Source of the DNA: Achromobacter xylosoxidans
GTDB lineage: Bacteria > Pseudomonadota > Gammaproteobacteria > Burkholderiales > Burkholderiaceae_B
Length of the DNA stretch: 64,000 nucleotides
Direction: 5' to 3'
Assembly (NCBI RefSeq): GCF_014490035.1
Contig: NZ_CP061008.1
Location: 4,154,001 to 4,218,000 of the forward strand
Positions 15,891-24,898 of this stretch are shown here, one piece after another. Each line of letters starts with the position of its first letter. The first letter of the stretch is position 1. The position numbers and the translations under genes were made by a program. A model generated the notes under the pieces. The model was not told the DNA's origin, ran no database searches, and worked only from the letters and a program-made list of their open reading frames with translations.

Positions 15891-17507
15891 ATGAACATGC
15901 CGTACTCGACTTTCTCCGAACACCTGGACGCCTTGGCCGCGCGCCAGCCCGATGCGCCGCTGCTGATCGACCAGGACCAGCCCATCGGCGCGGCGCAACT
16001 GCGGACGCACAGCCGCGCGCTGGCCGCCGGCCTTGCCCGCATCGGCGTGCGCCCGGGGCAGCGCGTGGCGGTCTGGCTGCCCAATTGCGCCGCCTGGGTG
16101 GAATCGTTCCTGGCCTGCGCGCACCTGGGTGCGCTGGTGCTGGCGGTCAACACGCGCTTCCGGGCGCTGGAGCTGGCCGACATCCTGGGACGCGGCAAGG
16201 CGGACTGGCTGGTGTTCTGGCCGGGGTTCAAGGGCATAGACTTCCAGGGCATCCTGGGCGAGGTCGCGCCGGAACATCTGGAGCGCCTGCAAGGCGTGAT
16301 CGCGCTGACGAATGCCGACGAGACGCTGCCCGCCAGCTTTCATGGCAAGCCTGCCCACCGCTACCAGGACCTGCGGTCCTGCACAGACGCGGCGCCGCCG
16401 GCCCAGCCCAATGCGGGCGTGCTGTGCTTCACCACGTCCGGCACCACGTCCAAGCCCAAGTTCGTGCTGCACGACCAGCGCACGCTGTTGAACCACGGCG
16501 CGACCGTGGCGCGGGCCTATGGCTATGACGGCCGAAGCTGCGTGCTCGCCAGCGCGCCCTTCTGCGGCGCCTTCGGCTTCGCGACGCTGGCCGGCGGCCT
16601 GGCGCAAGGCGCGCCCGTGGTCTGCGCGCCGGTGTTCGACGCCGCCCAGTCCTCTGCCGCGGTACGCCGCCACGCGGTGACGCACACCTACGCCAACAAC
16701 GAGGCCCTGGTCGGCATGATGCGGGCGGGAGCCCAAGGCGACTTCGCCTCGGTGCGGCTGTTCGGCTTCGCCAGCTTCACGCCGGCGCTGGACAACATGC
16801 TGGACCTGGCCCGCGAGGCCGGCGTGCCGCTGACCGGCCTGTACGGTTCCAGCGAGCTGGTGGCCCTGGTCGCCGGCCAGCCGCGCGATCCCGCCGAGGG
16901 CGACGTGTCCGCGCGCCACCAGCCGGGCGGCACGCTGATCTACCCCGAGGCGCGCGTGCGCGCCCGCGATCCCGCCACGGGCGAAATCCTGCCGCATGGC
17001 CAGTCCGGCGAACTCGAAATCCTCTCGCCCAGCCTGATGCAGGGCTATCTGGACAATCCCGAGGCCACCCGCGGCGCCTGCACGGATGACGGCTACTTCA
17101 AGACCGGCGATCTCGGCTACACGCTGAATCCGCGCCAGTTCGTGTTCCAGACCCGCATGGGCGATTCATTGCGCCTGTCCGGCTTCCTGGTCAATCCGGT
17201 GGAAATCGAACAGGTGGTCGAAACCCTGCAGGGCGTGCGCGCCTGCCAGGTGGTCGGCGCGACGCAAAAGGGCAAGACCGTGTCCTACGCCTTCGTGCTG
17301 CTGCAACCGGGCGCCGCGGCCGACCCGGCGGGCTGGACCGCCGCGTGCAAAGCCGCGATGGCGGGCTTCAAGACGCCGGCGGGCTTTACCGTGCTGGATG
17401 AATTCCCCTCGGTGGAAAGCGCCAACTCGGTCAAGATCCAGAAGCACCGGCTGCGCGAAATGGCCGATGCCATACTCGCGGCTCCGACCACGACGCCCTC
17501 CGCCTGA
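15891..17507 (+). CDS. AMP-forming acyl/aryl-CoA ligase
   Basis: This is a 538-residue member of the ANL superfamily. The P-loop reads TTSGTTSKPK and the A5 motif GLYGSSELV. The A7 aspartate is in YFKTGDLGY, and the C-terminal lysine is in ESANSVKIQKHRLRE. It activates a carboxylic acid with ATP and CoA. It lies between the cyclase-family hydrolase and the GntR regulator with gaps of 3 and 2 bp, one transcription unit. The acid is presumably the hydrolase product. No signature tells benzoate-, fatty- or other acid specificity. Confidence 0.88.
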   Translation: MNMPYSTFSEHLDALAARQPDAPLLIDQDQPIGAAQLRTHSRALAAGLARIGVRPGQRVAVWLPNCAAWVESFLACAHLGALVLAVNTRFRALELADILGRGKADWLVFWPGFKGIDFQGILGEVAPEHLERLQGVIALTNADETLPASFHGKPAHRYQDLRSCTDAAPPAQPNAGVLCFTTSGTTSKPKFVLHDQRTLLNHGATVARAYGYDGRSCVLASAPFCGAFGFATLAGGLAQGAPVVCAPVFDAAQSSAAVRRHAVTHTYANNEALVGMMRAGAQGDFASVRLFGFASFTPALDNMLDLAREAGVPLTGLYGSSELVALVAGQPRDPAEGDVSARHQPGGTLIYPEARVRARDPATGEILPHGQSGELEILSPSLMQGYLDNPEATRGACTDDGYFKTGDLGYTLNPRQFVFQTRMGDSLRLSGFLVNPVEIEQVVETLQGVRACQVVGATQKGKTVSYAFVLLQPGAAADPAGWTAACKAAMAGFKTPAGFTVLDEFPSVESANSVKIQKHRLREMADAILAAPTTTPSA

Positions 17508-17509
17508 AC

Positions 17510-18253
17510 ATGCCCGACCCCAAGCTCTTCTCGCGCAGCCCCCAGCCGCTGTATCTGCAGGCGGCGGCGCTGTTTCGCAGCAATATCCAGAACCGCACGT
17601 GGCGGCCCGGCCAGCAGATTCCGCCGCTGGAAGCGCTGATGGAAACCTATGGCATTTCACGGGCGACCATCCGCCAGGCATTCGGCCTGCTGGAAGACGA
17701 TGGCCTGATCCGCCGCTCCCGCGGGTCGGGCACTTTCGTCAATGCCGAACTGCCTGAAACGCCCACCCTGCTGATCCCCAAGACCTGGGCCGAAACCGTG
17801 GAGCTGAGCAACCAGCTGGGCACGGTTTCACTGGTGGAGTCCAGCGCCGATTCGCCCCTGCCCGACACCCTGGGCATGCCTTGCGACGCCGACCGCGGCG
17901 GCAGCTTCCAGTACCTGCGGCGGGTGCACACCACTGATGGCGCCCCCTTCTGCTACAGCGAGGTCTTCCTGGACAGCGCGCTGTTCCGCAAGCACCGCGC
18001 CCAAATCCGCAAGAGCACCGTGGCGCCGGTGCTGGACCAGTTCTACGGCGCGCGCATCAGCGAAGCGCGCCAGGTGCTGAACGTGATCGAGGCCGGCCAG
18101 GAATCCGCCGAGTCCCTGCAGATTCCCGTGTCCTCGCCCGTGGCGGAAATACGCCGCTACGCCTGCATCGACGGCCGTGTGGTGTATTACGCGCGGCTGG
18201 AGTTCCCGTTCAGCAAGGTGCGGATGGAATTCGACCTGCTGTCCCATCGCTAG
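17510..18253 (+). CDS. GntR-family (HutC/UTRA type) transcriptional regulator
   Basis: This 247-residue regulator has an N-terminal winged helix with PLYLQAAALFRSNIQNRTWRPGQQIP and the recognition stretch GISRATIRQAFGLLEDDGLIRRSRGSGTFV. A UTRA ligand domain follows (VHTTDGAPFCYSEVFLDSALF and DGRVVYYARLEFPFSKVRMEFDLL). It is co-transcribed with the ligase and probably binds the 18-bp palindrome at 14789-14806, so it would autoregulate its operon. The effector is probably a pathway intermediate. Confidence 0.92.
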   Translation: MPDPKLFSRSPQPLYLQAAALFRSNIQNRTWRPGQQIPPLEALMETYGISRATIRQAFGLLEDDGLIRRSRGSGTFVNAELPETPTLLIPKTWAETVELSNQLGTVSLVESSADSPLPDTLGMPCDADRGGSFQYLRRVHTTDGAPFCYSEVFLDSALFRKHRAQIRKSTVAPVLDQFYGARISEARQVLNVIEAGQESAESLQIPVSSPVAEIRRYACIDGRVVYYARLEFPFSKVRMEFDLLSHR

Positions 18254-18376
18254 ACCACATTCAAGACAAGGAGTCCCCCCACCTCGACCCGCCAGCGTCA
18301 AGCCAGAACAGAGCGCCGCAGCAGATCCCCAAGCGCCAGCAGTATCCGAACAAGATCCGGCATAAAGGAGACAACC

Positions 18377-19615
18377 ATGCAATGCCGTAGAACCCCCCGG
18401 ATTTCCCTGAAGTTGCGCAGCACGCTAGCCCTGTTATCCGCCTTTGCCGCCGCGCCCAGCGCCATGGCGCAGGCAATCTCCGACGAGGTGGTCCGCCTGG
18501 GCCTGATCCTGGACATGAGCGGCGTGTATGCCGACGTCACGGGCAAGGGCAGCGCGACCGCCGCCGAAATGGCCATCGCCGACTTCGGCGGCACGGTGCT
18601 CGGCAAGAAGATTGACCTGATGGTGGTGGACCACCAGAACAAGGCCGACATCGCCGCCGCCAAGGCGCGCGAGTGGTACGACACCCAGAAGGTCGACGCC
18701 ATCATGGACGTGGCCGGCTCCGCCCCCGCGCTGGCCGTGCTGGAAGTGGCCCGCGAGAAAAAGAAGATCGTGGTGTTCAGCGGGCCTGGCACCGAACGCA
18801 TCACCAACGACCTGTGCTCGCCCTATTCCGTGCACTACACCTACGACACCTGGTCGCTGGCCAACACCACGGCGCGCGCCACGGTCGAGCAAGGCGGCAA
18901 GAGCTGGTACTTCCTGACGGCCGACTACGCTTTCGGCCACACCTTGCAGGCGTCCGCCACCGAAGTCGTCAAGGCCAACGGCGGCACCGTGCTGGGCGCG
19001 TCGCGCCACCCCCTGGGCTCCAGCGACTTCGCCTCGTACCTGCTGCAGGCCCAGGCCAGCCGCGCGCAGATCGTGGGCCTGGCCAACGCCGGCGGCGACA
19101 CGGTCAACGCCATCAAGGCCGCCAGCGAATTCGGGCTGACCAAGGGCGGCCAGAAGATGGCCGGACTGCTGCTGTACATCAACGACATCCACGCCATCGG
19201 CCTGGACGCCGCCGCCGGGCTGACGCTGACCGAAGCCTTCTACTGGGACATGAACGACCAGACCCGGGCCTGGTCCCAGCGCTACTACGACAAGCTCAAG
19301 AAGATGCCCAACATGAGCCAGGCGGGCACATATTCATCGGTGATGCACTACCTGAAGGCGGTGCAGGCGGCCGGCACCGACGAACCCACGGCGGTGATGA
19401 AGCAGATGAAGTCCGTGCCCATCAACGACTTCTTCGCCACCAACGGCCGCATCCGCGAGGACGGCCGCATGGTGCACGACATGTACCTGTTCGAAGTGAA
19501 GAAGCCGTCCGAGTCCAAGCGCCCCTGGGACTACTACAAGCTCGTGGCCACCCTGCCCGGCGATCAGGCCTTCATGCCGCTGTCGCGCTCGTCCTGCCCG
19601 TTGGTGAAGAAGTAG
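18377..19615 (+). CDS. Liv-type ABC transporter substrate-binding protein
   Basis: This is a 412-residue periplasmic receptor of the Peripla_BP_6 family. The signal peptide runs from MQCRRTPR to AMAQAISDE. The mature part shows VRLGLILDMSGVYADVTGKGS, DHQNKADIAAAKAREWYD and WYFLTADYAFGHTLQ. AAAGGAGACAACC gives a strong ribosome site. No permease or ATPase gene accompanies it, so it is an orphan receptor that must use membrane subunits from another locus. Its place at the end of the ligase-GntR unit suggests it captures the acid or amide that the cluster degrades. Confidence 0.88.
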   Translation: MQCRRTPRISLKLRSTLALLSAFAAAPSAMAQAISDEVVRLGLILDMSGVYADVTGKGSATAAEMAIADFGGTVLGKKIDLMVVDHQNKADIAAAKAREWYDTQKVDAIMDVAGSAPALAVLEVAREKKKIVVFSGPGTERITNDLCSPYSVHYTYDTWSLANTTARATVEQGGKSWYFLTADYAFGHTLQASATEVVKANGGTVLGASRHPLGSSDFASYLLQAQASRAQIVGLANAGGDTVNAIKAASEFGLTKGGQKMAGLLLYINDIHAIGLDAAAGLTLTEAFYWDMNDQTRAWSQRYYDKLKKMPNMSQAGTYSSVMHYLKAVQAAGTDEPTAVMKQMKSVPINDFFATNGRIREDGRMVHDMYLFEVKKPSESKRPWDYYKLVATLPGDQAFMPLSRSSCPLVKK

Positions 19616-19622
19616 CGGTTTT

Positions 19623-19645
19623 GCGGGCGCCTGGCAGGCGCCCGC
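19623..19645. terminator. Bidirectional hairpin between convergent genes
   Basis: GCGGGCGCC (19623-19631) pairs perfectly with GGCGCCCGC (19637-19645) across a 5-nt loop. It fills the 34-bp gap between two convergent stop codons. No U-run follows on either strand. Confidence 0.55.
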
Positions 19646-19649
19646 CTCG

Positions 19650-20912
19650 CTATGCCCGCAGCTTGCGGTCCAGTTCCAGCACCGACTGGTACAGCACGCG
19701 GGTGCCGTCCAGCAGCTGCGCGGGTTCGATCCACTCTTCCGGGCAATGGCTGCGGCCGTTCAGACAAGGGATGAAGATCATGCCGATGGGGCCGGTGGGC
19801 GCCATGTAGACCGCGTCGTGGCCCGCGCCGCTGGGCAGGCGCATGGAGGCGTAGCCCAGCTGGTCGGCGGCGGCCTGCACCGCGTCCATCACCAGCGGCG
19901 TGCAGTCGGTGGGCCGCGCGCGGCTCAGCTGCGTGAAGCTTGCGGACAGGCGCAGCGCGGTCAGGTCCGTGGCCACGCCGGCCATCAGGGTCTCGGGGAA
20001 GGCGTCCAGCACGGCGTCGCTGTCGCTGCGCATTTCCAGCGTCAGTTCGACGCGGCCCGGCACCGCGTTGGCGGCGTTGGGCGTCATGGACAGGCGGCCC
20101 ACGGTGGCGACCACGTAATGCGGATTGCCGCTGGCGGCGCTGGCCTGGCGGTGGGCGGCATCGATGATGCGGGCCGCGCCCACCAGGGCGTCGCGGCGGA
20201 TGTCCATGGGTGTGGTGCCGGCATGGTCCGGCTGGCCTTCCACCGTGATCAGCACGCGGCGGATGCCGACGATGTTGGTGACCACGCCGATGGGCAGGCC
20301 GCGGCTTTCCAGCACCGGGCCTTGTTCGATATGCAGTTCCACGAACGCCGCGGTGCCATCGGCAGCGCGCAGCGGCGCGCCCAGCGCCGACGGGTCGCCG
20401 CCGATGCGGGCGATGCCGGCCGCCAGCGTCTCGCCCTCGGGGTTGCGGGCGGTCAGCATGTCGGGCGTGAGCTGGCCGCAGAGCGCGCGGCTGCCGACAC
20501 AGGAAATGCCGTAGTCGCTGGGCTCCTCGGACAGGAAGTCGATGACCTCGAAGGGGTGTTCCAGCTGCACGCCCTGTTCGCGCAAGGTGTGCGCCACTTC
20601 GATGCCGGCCAGCACGCCGATGATGCCGTCGAAACGGCCCCCGGCCATGACCGTGTCGCAGTGCGAGCCGGTGGCGATGGGCTTGCGCGCGGGATCGCGC
20701 CCGGCCAGCGTGCCTATCAGGTTGCCGCCGGCGTCCAGGCGGGTGGTGAGGCCCGCGGCCTCGAATTCGCTGCGCAGCCAGGCGCGGGCCTCATCGAACA
20801 GCGGCGAGAACGCGCGGCGGGTCCAGGGGACCTCGGGCAGGGTGTAGCGGGAAAGGGTTTCGACGCGGGCCCAGAGGCGTTCGGCGTTCAGGGGGGGAAA
20901 CTGCACAGACAT
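19650..20912 (-). CDS. M20-family amidohydrolase, N-carbamoyl-L-amino-acid hydrolase/allantoate amidohydrolase type
   Basis: This is a 420-residue Zn peptidase-fold carbamoylase. The dinuclear-metal ligands are visible in GSHCDTVMAGGRFDG (His and Asp), FLSEEPSDYG (Glu pair) and VELHIEQGPVLES (His). GQPDHAGTTPMDIRRDAL is the dimerisation-domain hallmark of the hydantoinase/carbamoylase branch, and the last ligand lies in PSGAGHDAVYMA. It would release ammonia and CO2 from a carbamoyl or ureido acid. It lies 11 bp after the amidohydrolase, and together they look like a cyclic-ureide opening pair. Confidence 0.88.
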   Translation of the reverse strand: MSVQFPPLNAERLWARVETLSRYTLPEVPWTRRAFSPLFDEARAWLRSEFEAAGLTTRLDAGGNLIGTLAGRDPARKPIATGSHCDTVMAGGRFDGIIGVLAGIEVAHTLREQGVQLEHPFEVIDFLSEEPSDYGISCVGSRALCGQLTPDMLTARNPEGETLAAGIARIGGDPSALGAPLRAADGTAAFVELHIEQGPVLESRGLPIGVVTNIVGIRRVLITVEGQPDHAGTTPMDIRRDALVGAARIIDAAHRQASAASGNPHYVVATVGRLSMTPNAANAVPGRVELTLEMRSDSDAVLDAFPETLMAGVATDLTALRLSASFTQLSRARPTDCTPLVMDAVQAAADQLGYASMRLPSGAGHDAVYMAPTGPIGMIFIPCLNGRSHCPEEWIEPAQLLDGTRVLYQSVLELDRKLRA

Positions 20913-20923
20913 AGCCGTTTCCC

Positions 20924-22279
20924 TCAGGCCTGGCGCGGACGCAGGAAGCGGCCGTCGCCCTTCTGGTTGACGATGCCCTTGCCATCGTAGACCTGCTGAC
21001 CGCGGCACCAGGTGCCCGCGACGCGCACGGTGAACTCGCGGCCTTCGAACGAACTCCACTGCACCGCCGACAGACTGGTGGACGGATCAAAGGCATAACG
21101 TTCCGGCTTGAGGATGACGATGTCGGCGTCCTTGCCCACCTCCAACGAGCCCTTGCGGTCATCCAGCAGGAAGTGCTGCGCGGGGTTGCGGCTCAGTTGG
21201 CGCACCACCATGGACGGCGCGATGCCATGCTCTTCGCAGCCGGTCCAGAAAGCGGGCAACAGCGTTTCCAGGCCGGGGCCGCCGGACGAGTTCTTGAATA
21301 CGTTCGGATTCTGCTTGCGCTCCAGGCCCCAGCTGACATGGTCCGACGACACGAAGGTGCACTCATCCTTGGCGATATGGGTCCAGAGCAGATCGACCTC
21401 GGCCTTGGGACGGATCGGCGGATAGTGCTTGGTTTTCGCGCCGAAGCGGCGGGTGTGCTCTTCATGGTTCAGCATCAGGTACTGCACGCAGGTTTCAATG
21501 CTGGCGCGATGGCCATTGCGGCGGTACATGTTGCAGATCTCGAAACCGCGGGAAGTCGATACGTGTACCGCATGGGCGCGCGCGCCGGTTTCGGCGCCGA
21601 TTTCATAGATCAGCGCCGTCGCCAGGTTCTCGATCAGCGGCGTATGCGCCCGCATGAACGCGTCCCAGCCGATATCGTCGGCCTCGACCAGCCGCGCGAT
21701 GTTCTTGCGGGTCAGTTCCTGCATCTGGTTGTGCACGCCGCAAACCAGTCCGGACGGAGCGATCAGGCGGAAGGCTTCATACAGGTCGTCTTCTTCGATG
21801 CGGGGAAAGCGGCCCGGGGTGGCTTCGAAGGTCGAAAACTTGAAGGCGCATACGCCGCCTTCGATGAGACCCGCCGCAGCCGCCAGGCCGTGCTGGGTGT
21901 TCAGGGTGCCGAACAGCGCCACGTCCACATGGCAATCGCGCTCCACCTCGGCGATCTTGGCGTCCAGTTGCGGACGCGAAGCCACGGGTTCCGGATCGTC
22001 GTAGGGCATGTCCACCATGACCGTCACCCCGCCGGCGGCGGCCGCACGCGACGCCCAGCCCAGTCCTTCCTGGTTCAGCTGGCTGCCGGAGTGCACCTGG
22101 CCGTCGACCACGCCGGGCACGATCCACTGGCCCCGCGCATCCACGCTGTCGCGGCCCGCGGGGGCCTGGCCAGCGCCGCGCGCCGCGATCCTGCCGTCTC
22201 TCACCGCCAGCCAACCATCCATCACCACGCCATCCGGGTCGACGATATTGCCGCGCACCACCAAATCGAAATCGCTCAT
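20924..22279 (-). CDS. Dihydroorotase/hydantoinase-like cyclic amidohydrolase
   Basis: This 451-residue amidohydrolase-superfamily protein (PGVVDGQVHSG near residue 55, CAFKFSTFEA with the probable carboxylated Lys147, and FVSSDHVSW with the late Asp) resembles D-hydantoinase and allantoinase. The usual HxH metal motif reads Gln61-Val-His63, so one metal ligand is replaced. A possible His-Ala-Glu block reads HNQ. ATG 22279 is preferred (GGAAG upstream); ATG 22291 is the alternative. It would open a cyclic ureide or imide whose product goes to the adjacent carbamoylase. Its activity is uncertain because of the substitutions. Confidence 0.8.
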   Translation of the reverse strand: MSDFDLVVRGNIVDPDGVVMDGWLAVRDGRIAARGAGQAPAGRDSVDARGQWIVPGVVDGQVHSGSQLNQEGLGWASRAAAAGGVTVMVDMPYDDPEPVASRPQLDAKIAEVERDCHVDVALFGTLNTQHGLAAAAGLIEGGVCAFKFSTFEATPGRFPRIEEDDLYEAFRLIAPSGLVCGVHNQMQELTRKNIARLVEADDIGWDAFMRAHTPLIENLATALIYEIGAETGARAHAVHVSTSRGFEICNMYRRNGHRASIETCVQYLMLNHEEHTRRFGAKTKHYPPIRPKAEVDLLWTHIAKDECTFVSSDHVSWGLERKQNPNVFKNSSGGPGLETLLPAFWTGCEEHGIAPSMVVRQLSRNPAQHFLLDDRKGSLEVGKDADIVILKPERYAFDPSTSLSAVQWSSFEGREFTVRVAGTWCRGQQVYDGKGIVNQKGDGRFLRPRQA

Positions 22280-22358
22280 GACCGCTTCCATCCTGTGTTG
22301 AGTGCAGGCAGTGTAGGAGCGGCCACCCAAAACGTCTTATGCTTATATGTGCGTGAGA

Positions 22359-22375
22359 ATTAACATCAGGTTAAT
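22359..22375. promoter_or_regulatory. Inverted repeat at the LysR start (putative autoregulatory site)
   Basis: ATTAAC-ATCAG-GTTAAT is a perfect 6-5-6 repeat that ends three bases before the ATG of the LysR gene (22379) and covers its ribosome-binding region. A nested T-N11-A pattern fits a LysR site. It is also about 80 bp upstream of the divergent hydantoinase-like gene. Confidence 0.5.
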
Positions 22376-22378
22376 CAT

Positions 22379-23269
22379 ATGAAATTGAATCTACGGCAGA
22401 TCGAGGTCTTCCGGGCGATCATGCTCAGCGGTTCCATCAGTGGCGCCTCCAAGCTGCTTTTCGTGTCCCAGCCCGCGGTCAGCCGGCTGATCGCCTATAC
22501 GGAGCAACGCCTGGGCCTGATGCTGTTCCAGCGCATCAAGGGCCGGCTCTACCCCACGCCTGAGGCCCACCGCCTGTTCGTGGAAGTCACGGCGCTATAC
22601 CAGAACGTGCAGCGCGTGAACGAGGTCGCCGACAATCTCGCCGAAAACCGCGAGGGGCAACTGCGGCTGTCCTGCAGCCCCAGCCTGGGCCAGTCCTTGC
22701 TGCCCCGCGCGATCGCGCTGTTCCGCAAGCGTTATCCCCAGATGCGCATCGTGCTGCAAACTCAGATACCGGCAACACTGCAACAGGCCTTGCTGACGCA
22801 GCAGATCGAATTGGGCGTGGCTTATATGCCGGTGGAACACCCGAGCCTGGCCTCTCAACCTCTCTACGAAAACAAGATCGTCGCGGTCCTGCCCAAGGGA
22901 CATCCGCTGGCGGCGCAAGGCCAGGTAGAGGTGCCCGATCTGGTCAACGAACCCCTGATCGGCTACAGCGCCGACATCCCTTTTGGCATGCTGATCAACC
23001 GGCTATTCGGCAACGAGGACTCGCGGCCCGAGCCGCTCATCGAGGTGCAGCAGGCCCATGTCGCCTGCGCCCTGGTGCAGGCGGGCGCAGGCGTGGCGCT
23101 GGTGGACGAAATCACGGTGGCTGGCCCTACCTGGTCGAACGTGGTGGCGGTGCCCATCCGGGGCACCGTCAACGCGCCAGTGAACGTCTTCTACTTGCAG
23201 TTGCAGCCCCTGTCGCGCCCCGCGCTGGCTTTCATCAACGTGCTGCACGAGTTGGAGCGGCACAACTAG
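22379..23269 (+). CDS. LysR-family transcriptional regulator
   Basis: This is a 296-residue LysR protein. The N-terminal HTH is MKLNLRQIEVFRAIMLSGSISGASKLLFVSQPAVSRLI, and the ligand-binding domain starts near residue 90 (GQLRLSCSPSLGQSLLPRAI). It is divergent from the amidohydrolase-carbamoylase operon with 99 bp between starts and should control it. The pattern of the HTH resembles regulators of amino-acid or ureide catabolism, but the effector is not known. Confidence 0.92.
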   Translation: MKLNLRQIEVFRAIMLSGSISGASKLLFVSQPAVSRLIAYTEQRLGLMLFQRIKGRLYPTPEAHRLFVEVTALYQNVQRVNEVADNLAENREGQLRLSCSPSLGQSLLPRAIALFRKRYPQMRIVLQTQIPATLQQALLTQQIELGVAYMPVEHPSLASQPLYENKIVAVLPKGHPLAAQGQVEVPDLVNEPLIGYSADIPFGMLINRLFGNEDSRPEPLIEVQQAHVACALVQAGAGVALVDEITVAGPTWSNVVAVPIRGTVNAPVNVFYLQLQPLSRPALAFINVLHELERHN

Positions 23270-23515
23270 GTTCTCCTGGTCCGCTCAAGCCTCCTGGGGT
23301 TATCCCTTATCCTGACCTGAACCGTCCCCCACGCCCCGCTATGGCGTGGGCGAATGATTAATGTGATGTTATGGACCAGGAACAAAAGGTAATACGACAT
23401 TATCGGCATTGATTTCTATGATGCGCTCGTCTGTTCCGGGGAACTGGTCATCTATGCGCCAGGACGCCCCCCGAACGCTCACGATCTGAACTGGGAAACA
23501 ATGAAGGACATATCG

Positions 23516-24838
23516 ATGAACCTGGGAGCCGAGGCCGTGCCGACCCGCAACGCGACCCAATCCGCGCAGCATCACAGCGGACGCAAGGCAGTCATTGCCG
23601 CTTCGGCAGGCAATGCGCTCGAATGGTATGACTTCACCGTCTATGCCCTGTTCGCGGTCTACATCGGACAGAACTTTTTTCAGAACGCCAACCCGACCGT
23701 GCAATTGATGACGTCGTTCCTGGCCTTCGGTCTGGGCTTTGTGGTCCGTCCGCTGGGCGCGCTGGTGCTTGGCTCCTATGGCGACCGGGCCGGCCGCAAG
23801 GCGACCCTGACGCTAACCATCATGCTGATGGCCCTGGGCACGCTGCTGATCGCTGCCGCGCCTCCCTATGCCGCCATCGGCGTGGGCGCCCCGCTCCTGA
23901 TCGTCTGCGGCCGAGTGTTGCAAGGCTTCTCGGCCGGCGGCGAAGTCGGCGGCGCCACGGCCTTCCTGGTGGAGCACGCCCCCGCAGGCAAACGCGGCCA
24001 GTACGCTTCCTGGCTGCAGGCAAGCATGGGCATCTCCAATTTGCTGGGCGCGCTCGTGGCAACCCTGGTCACCACCCTGCTTACCGAAGAACAGGTTGGT
24101 GAATGGGGCTGGCGCATACCCTTCATCCTGGGCCTGGCCATCGCGCCGGTGGGCTTGTGGATGCGCGCGGCGCTGGACGAAACGCCGCACTTCCGCGAGG
24201 AACAGGAACGCCAGGCCCGCCAGAATGCCCGCGTCAAGGCGCCCCTGTTGGCCGTCATCCGTGACTATCCCAAGGAACTGCTGACCGGCCTCTGCATGTC
24301 AGTGCTCTGGGCAGTCGGCCCCTATGCCCTCATCATTTTCATGCCGATCTACGTACAGAAATCGATGGGGTTCACGAGTTCGGAAGCCTTCCTGGCGGCG
24401 CTGGTGGGCAATCTGTTCTTGACTGGCGGCTGTGTGTTCTCCGGCACCCTGTCGGACCGCTACGGACGCCGCAACATGCTGCGCGCCGCCGCCGCAGTGC
24501 TGATGGTCGCCGTCTATCCCCTGATGATGTGGCTGCAGGCATCGCACACGCAGATGACGCTGATCGTGGTGCAGTCATTGTTCTGTCTGATGGTGGCTAT
24601 GTATGTCGGCGTGGCGCCCGCCGCGCTGTCCGAGGTCTTTCCCACCGCGGTACGTTCCTCGGGCATGTCCCTGACGTACAACACGGCGGTAACCGTGCTG
24701 GGAGGCTTCGCTCCGGCCATCCTGACCTGGATCACTTACACAACGGGCGTGGCCTTTGCCCCGGCGCTGTATGTCATGGCCGCCAGTCTCGTCGCGCTGC
24801 TAGCCCTGACCGTGCTGCCGCAGGGCAAGCATATCTGA
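23516..24838 (+). CDS. MFS metabolite:H+ symporter (MHS/ProP-ShiA type)
   Basis: This is a carrier of about 440 residues with twelve hydrophobic segments. AASAGNALEWYDFTVYALFAVYIG and GALVLGSYGDRAGRKATLT are hallmarks of the metabolite:H+ symporter branch. GRVLQGFSAGGEVGGATAFLVEHAPAGKRG is the following loop motif. ATG 23516 has AAGGAC at good spacing; ATG 23501 would add five residues. It follows the LysR gene by about 245 bp and probably imports the substrate of the neighbouring ureide enzymes, though this is positional inference. Confidence 0.9.
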   Translation: MNLGAEAVPTRNATQSAQHHSGRKAVIAASAGNALEWYDFTVYALFAVYIGQNFFQNANPTVQLMTSFLAFGLGFVVRPLGALVLGSYGDRAGRKATLTLTIMLMALGTLLIAAAPPYAAIGVGAPLLIVCGRVLQGFSAGGEVGGATAFLVEHAPAGKRGQYASWLQASMGISNLLGALVATLVTTLLTEEQVGEWGWRIPFILGLAIAPVGLWMRAALDETPHFREEQERQARQNARVKAPLLAVIRDYPKELLTGLCMSVLWAVGPYALIIFMPIYVQKSMGFTSSEAFLAALVGNLFLTGGCVFSGTLSDRYGRRNMLRAAAAVLMVAVYPLMMWLQASHTQMTLIVVQSLFCLMVAMYVGVAPAALSEVFPTAVRSSGMSLTYNTAVTVLGGFAPAILTWITYTTGVAFAPALYVMAASLVALLALTVLPQGKHI

Positions 24839-24847
24839 CATCGCCCT

Positions 24848-24884
24848 GGCGGGCCGTCGAGCAAGAAGTTCACAACGGCCCGCC
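24848..24884. terminator. Bidirectional inverted repeat between convergent genes
   Basis: GGCGGGCCGT (24848-24857) pairs perfectly with ACGGCCCGCC (24875-24884) across 17 nt. It lies between the MFS stop (24838) and the convergent isomerase stop (24899). No U-run. Confidence 0.45.
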
Positions 24885-24898
24885 AACTCCTGCTTTAT

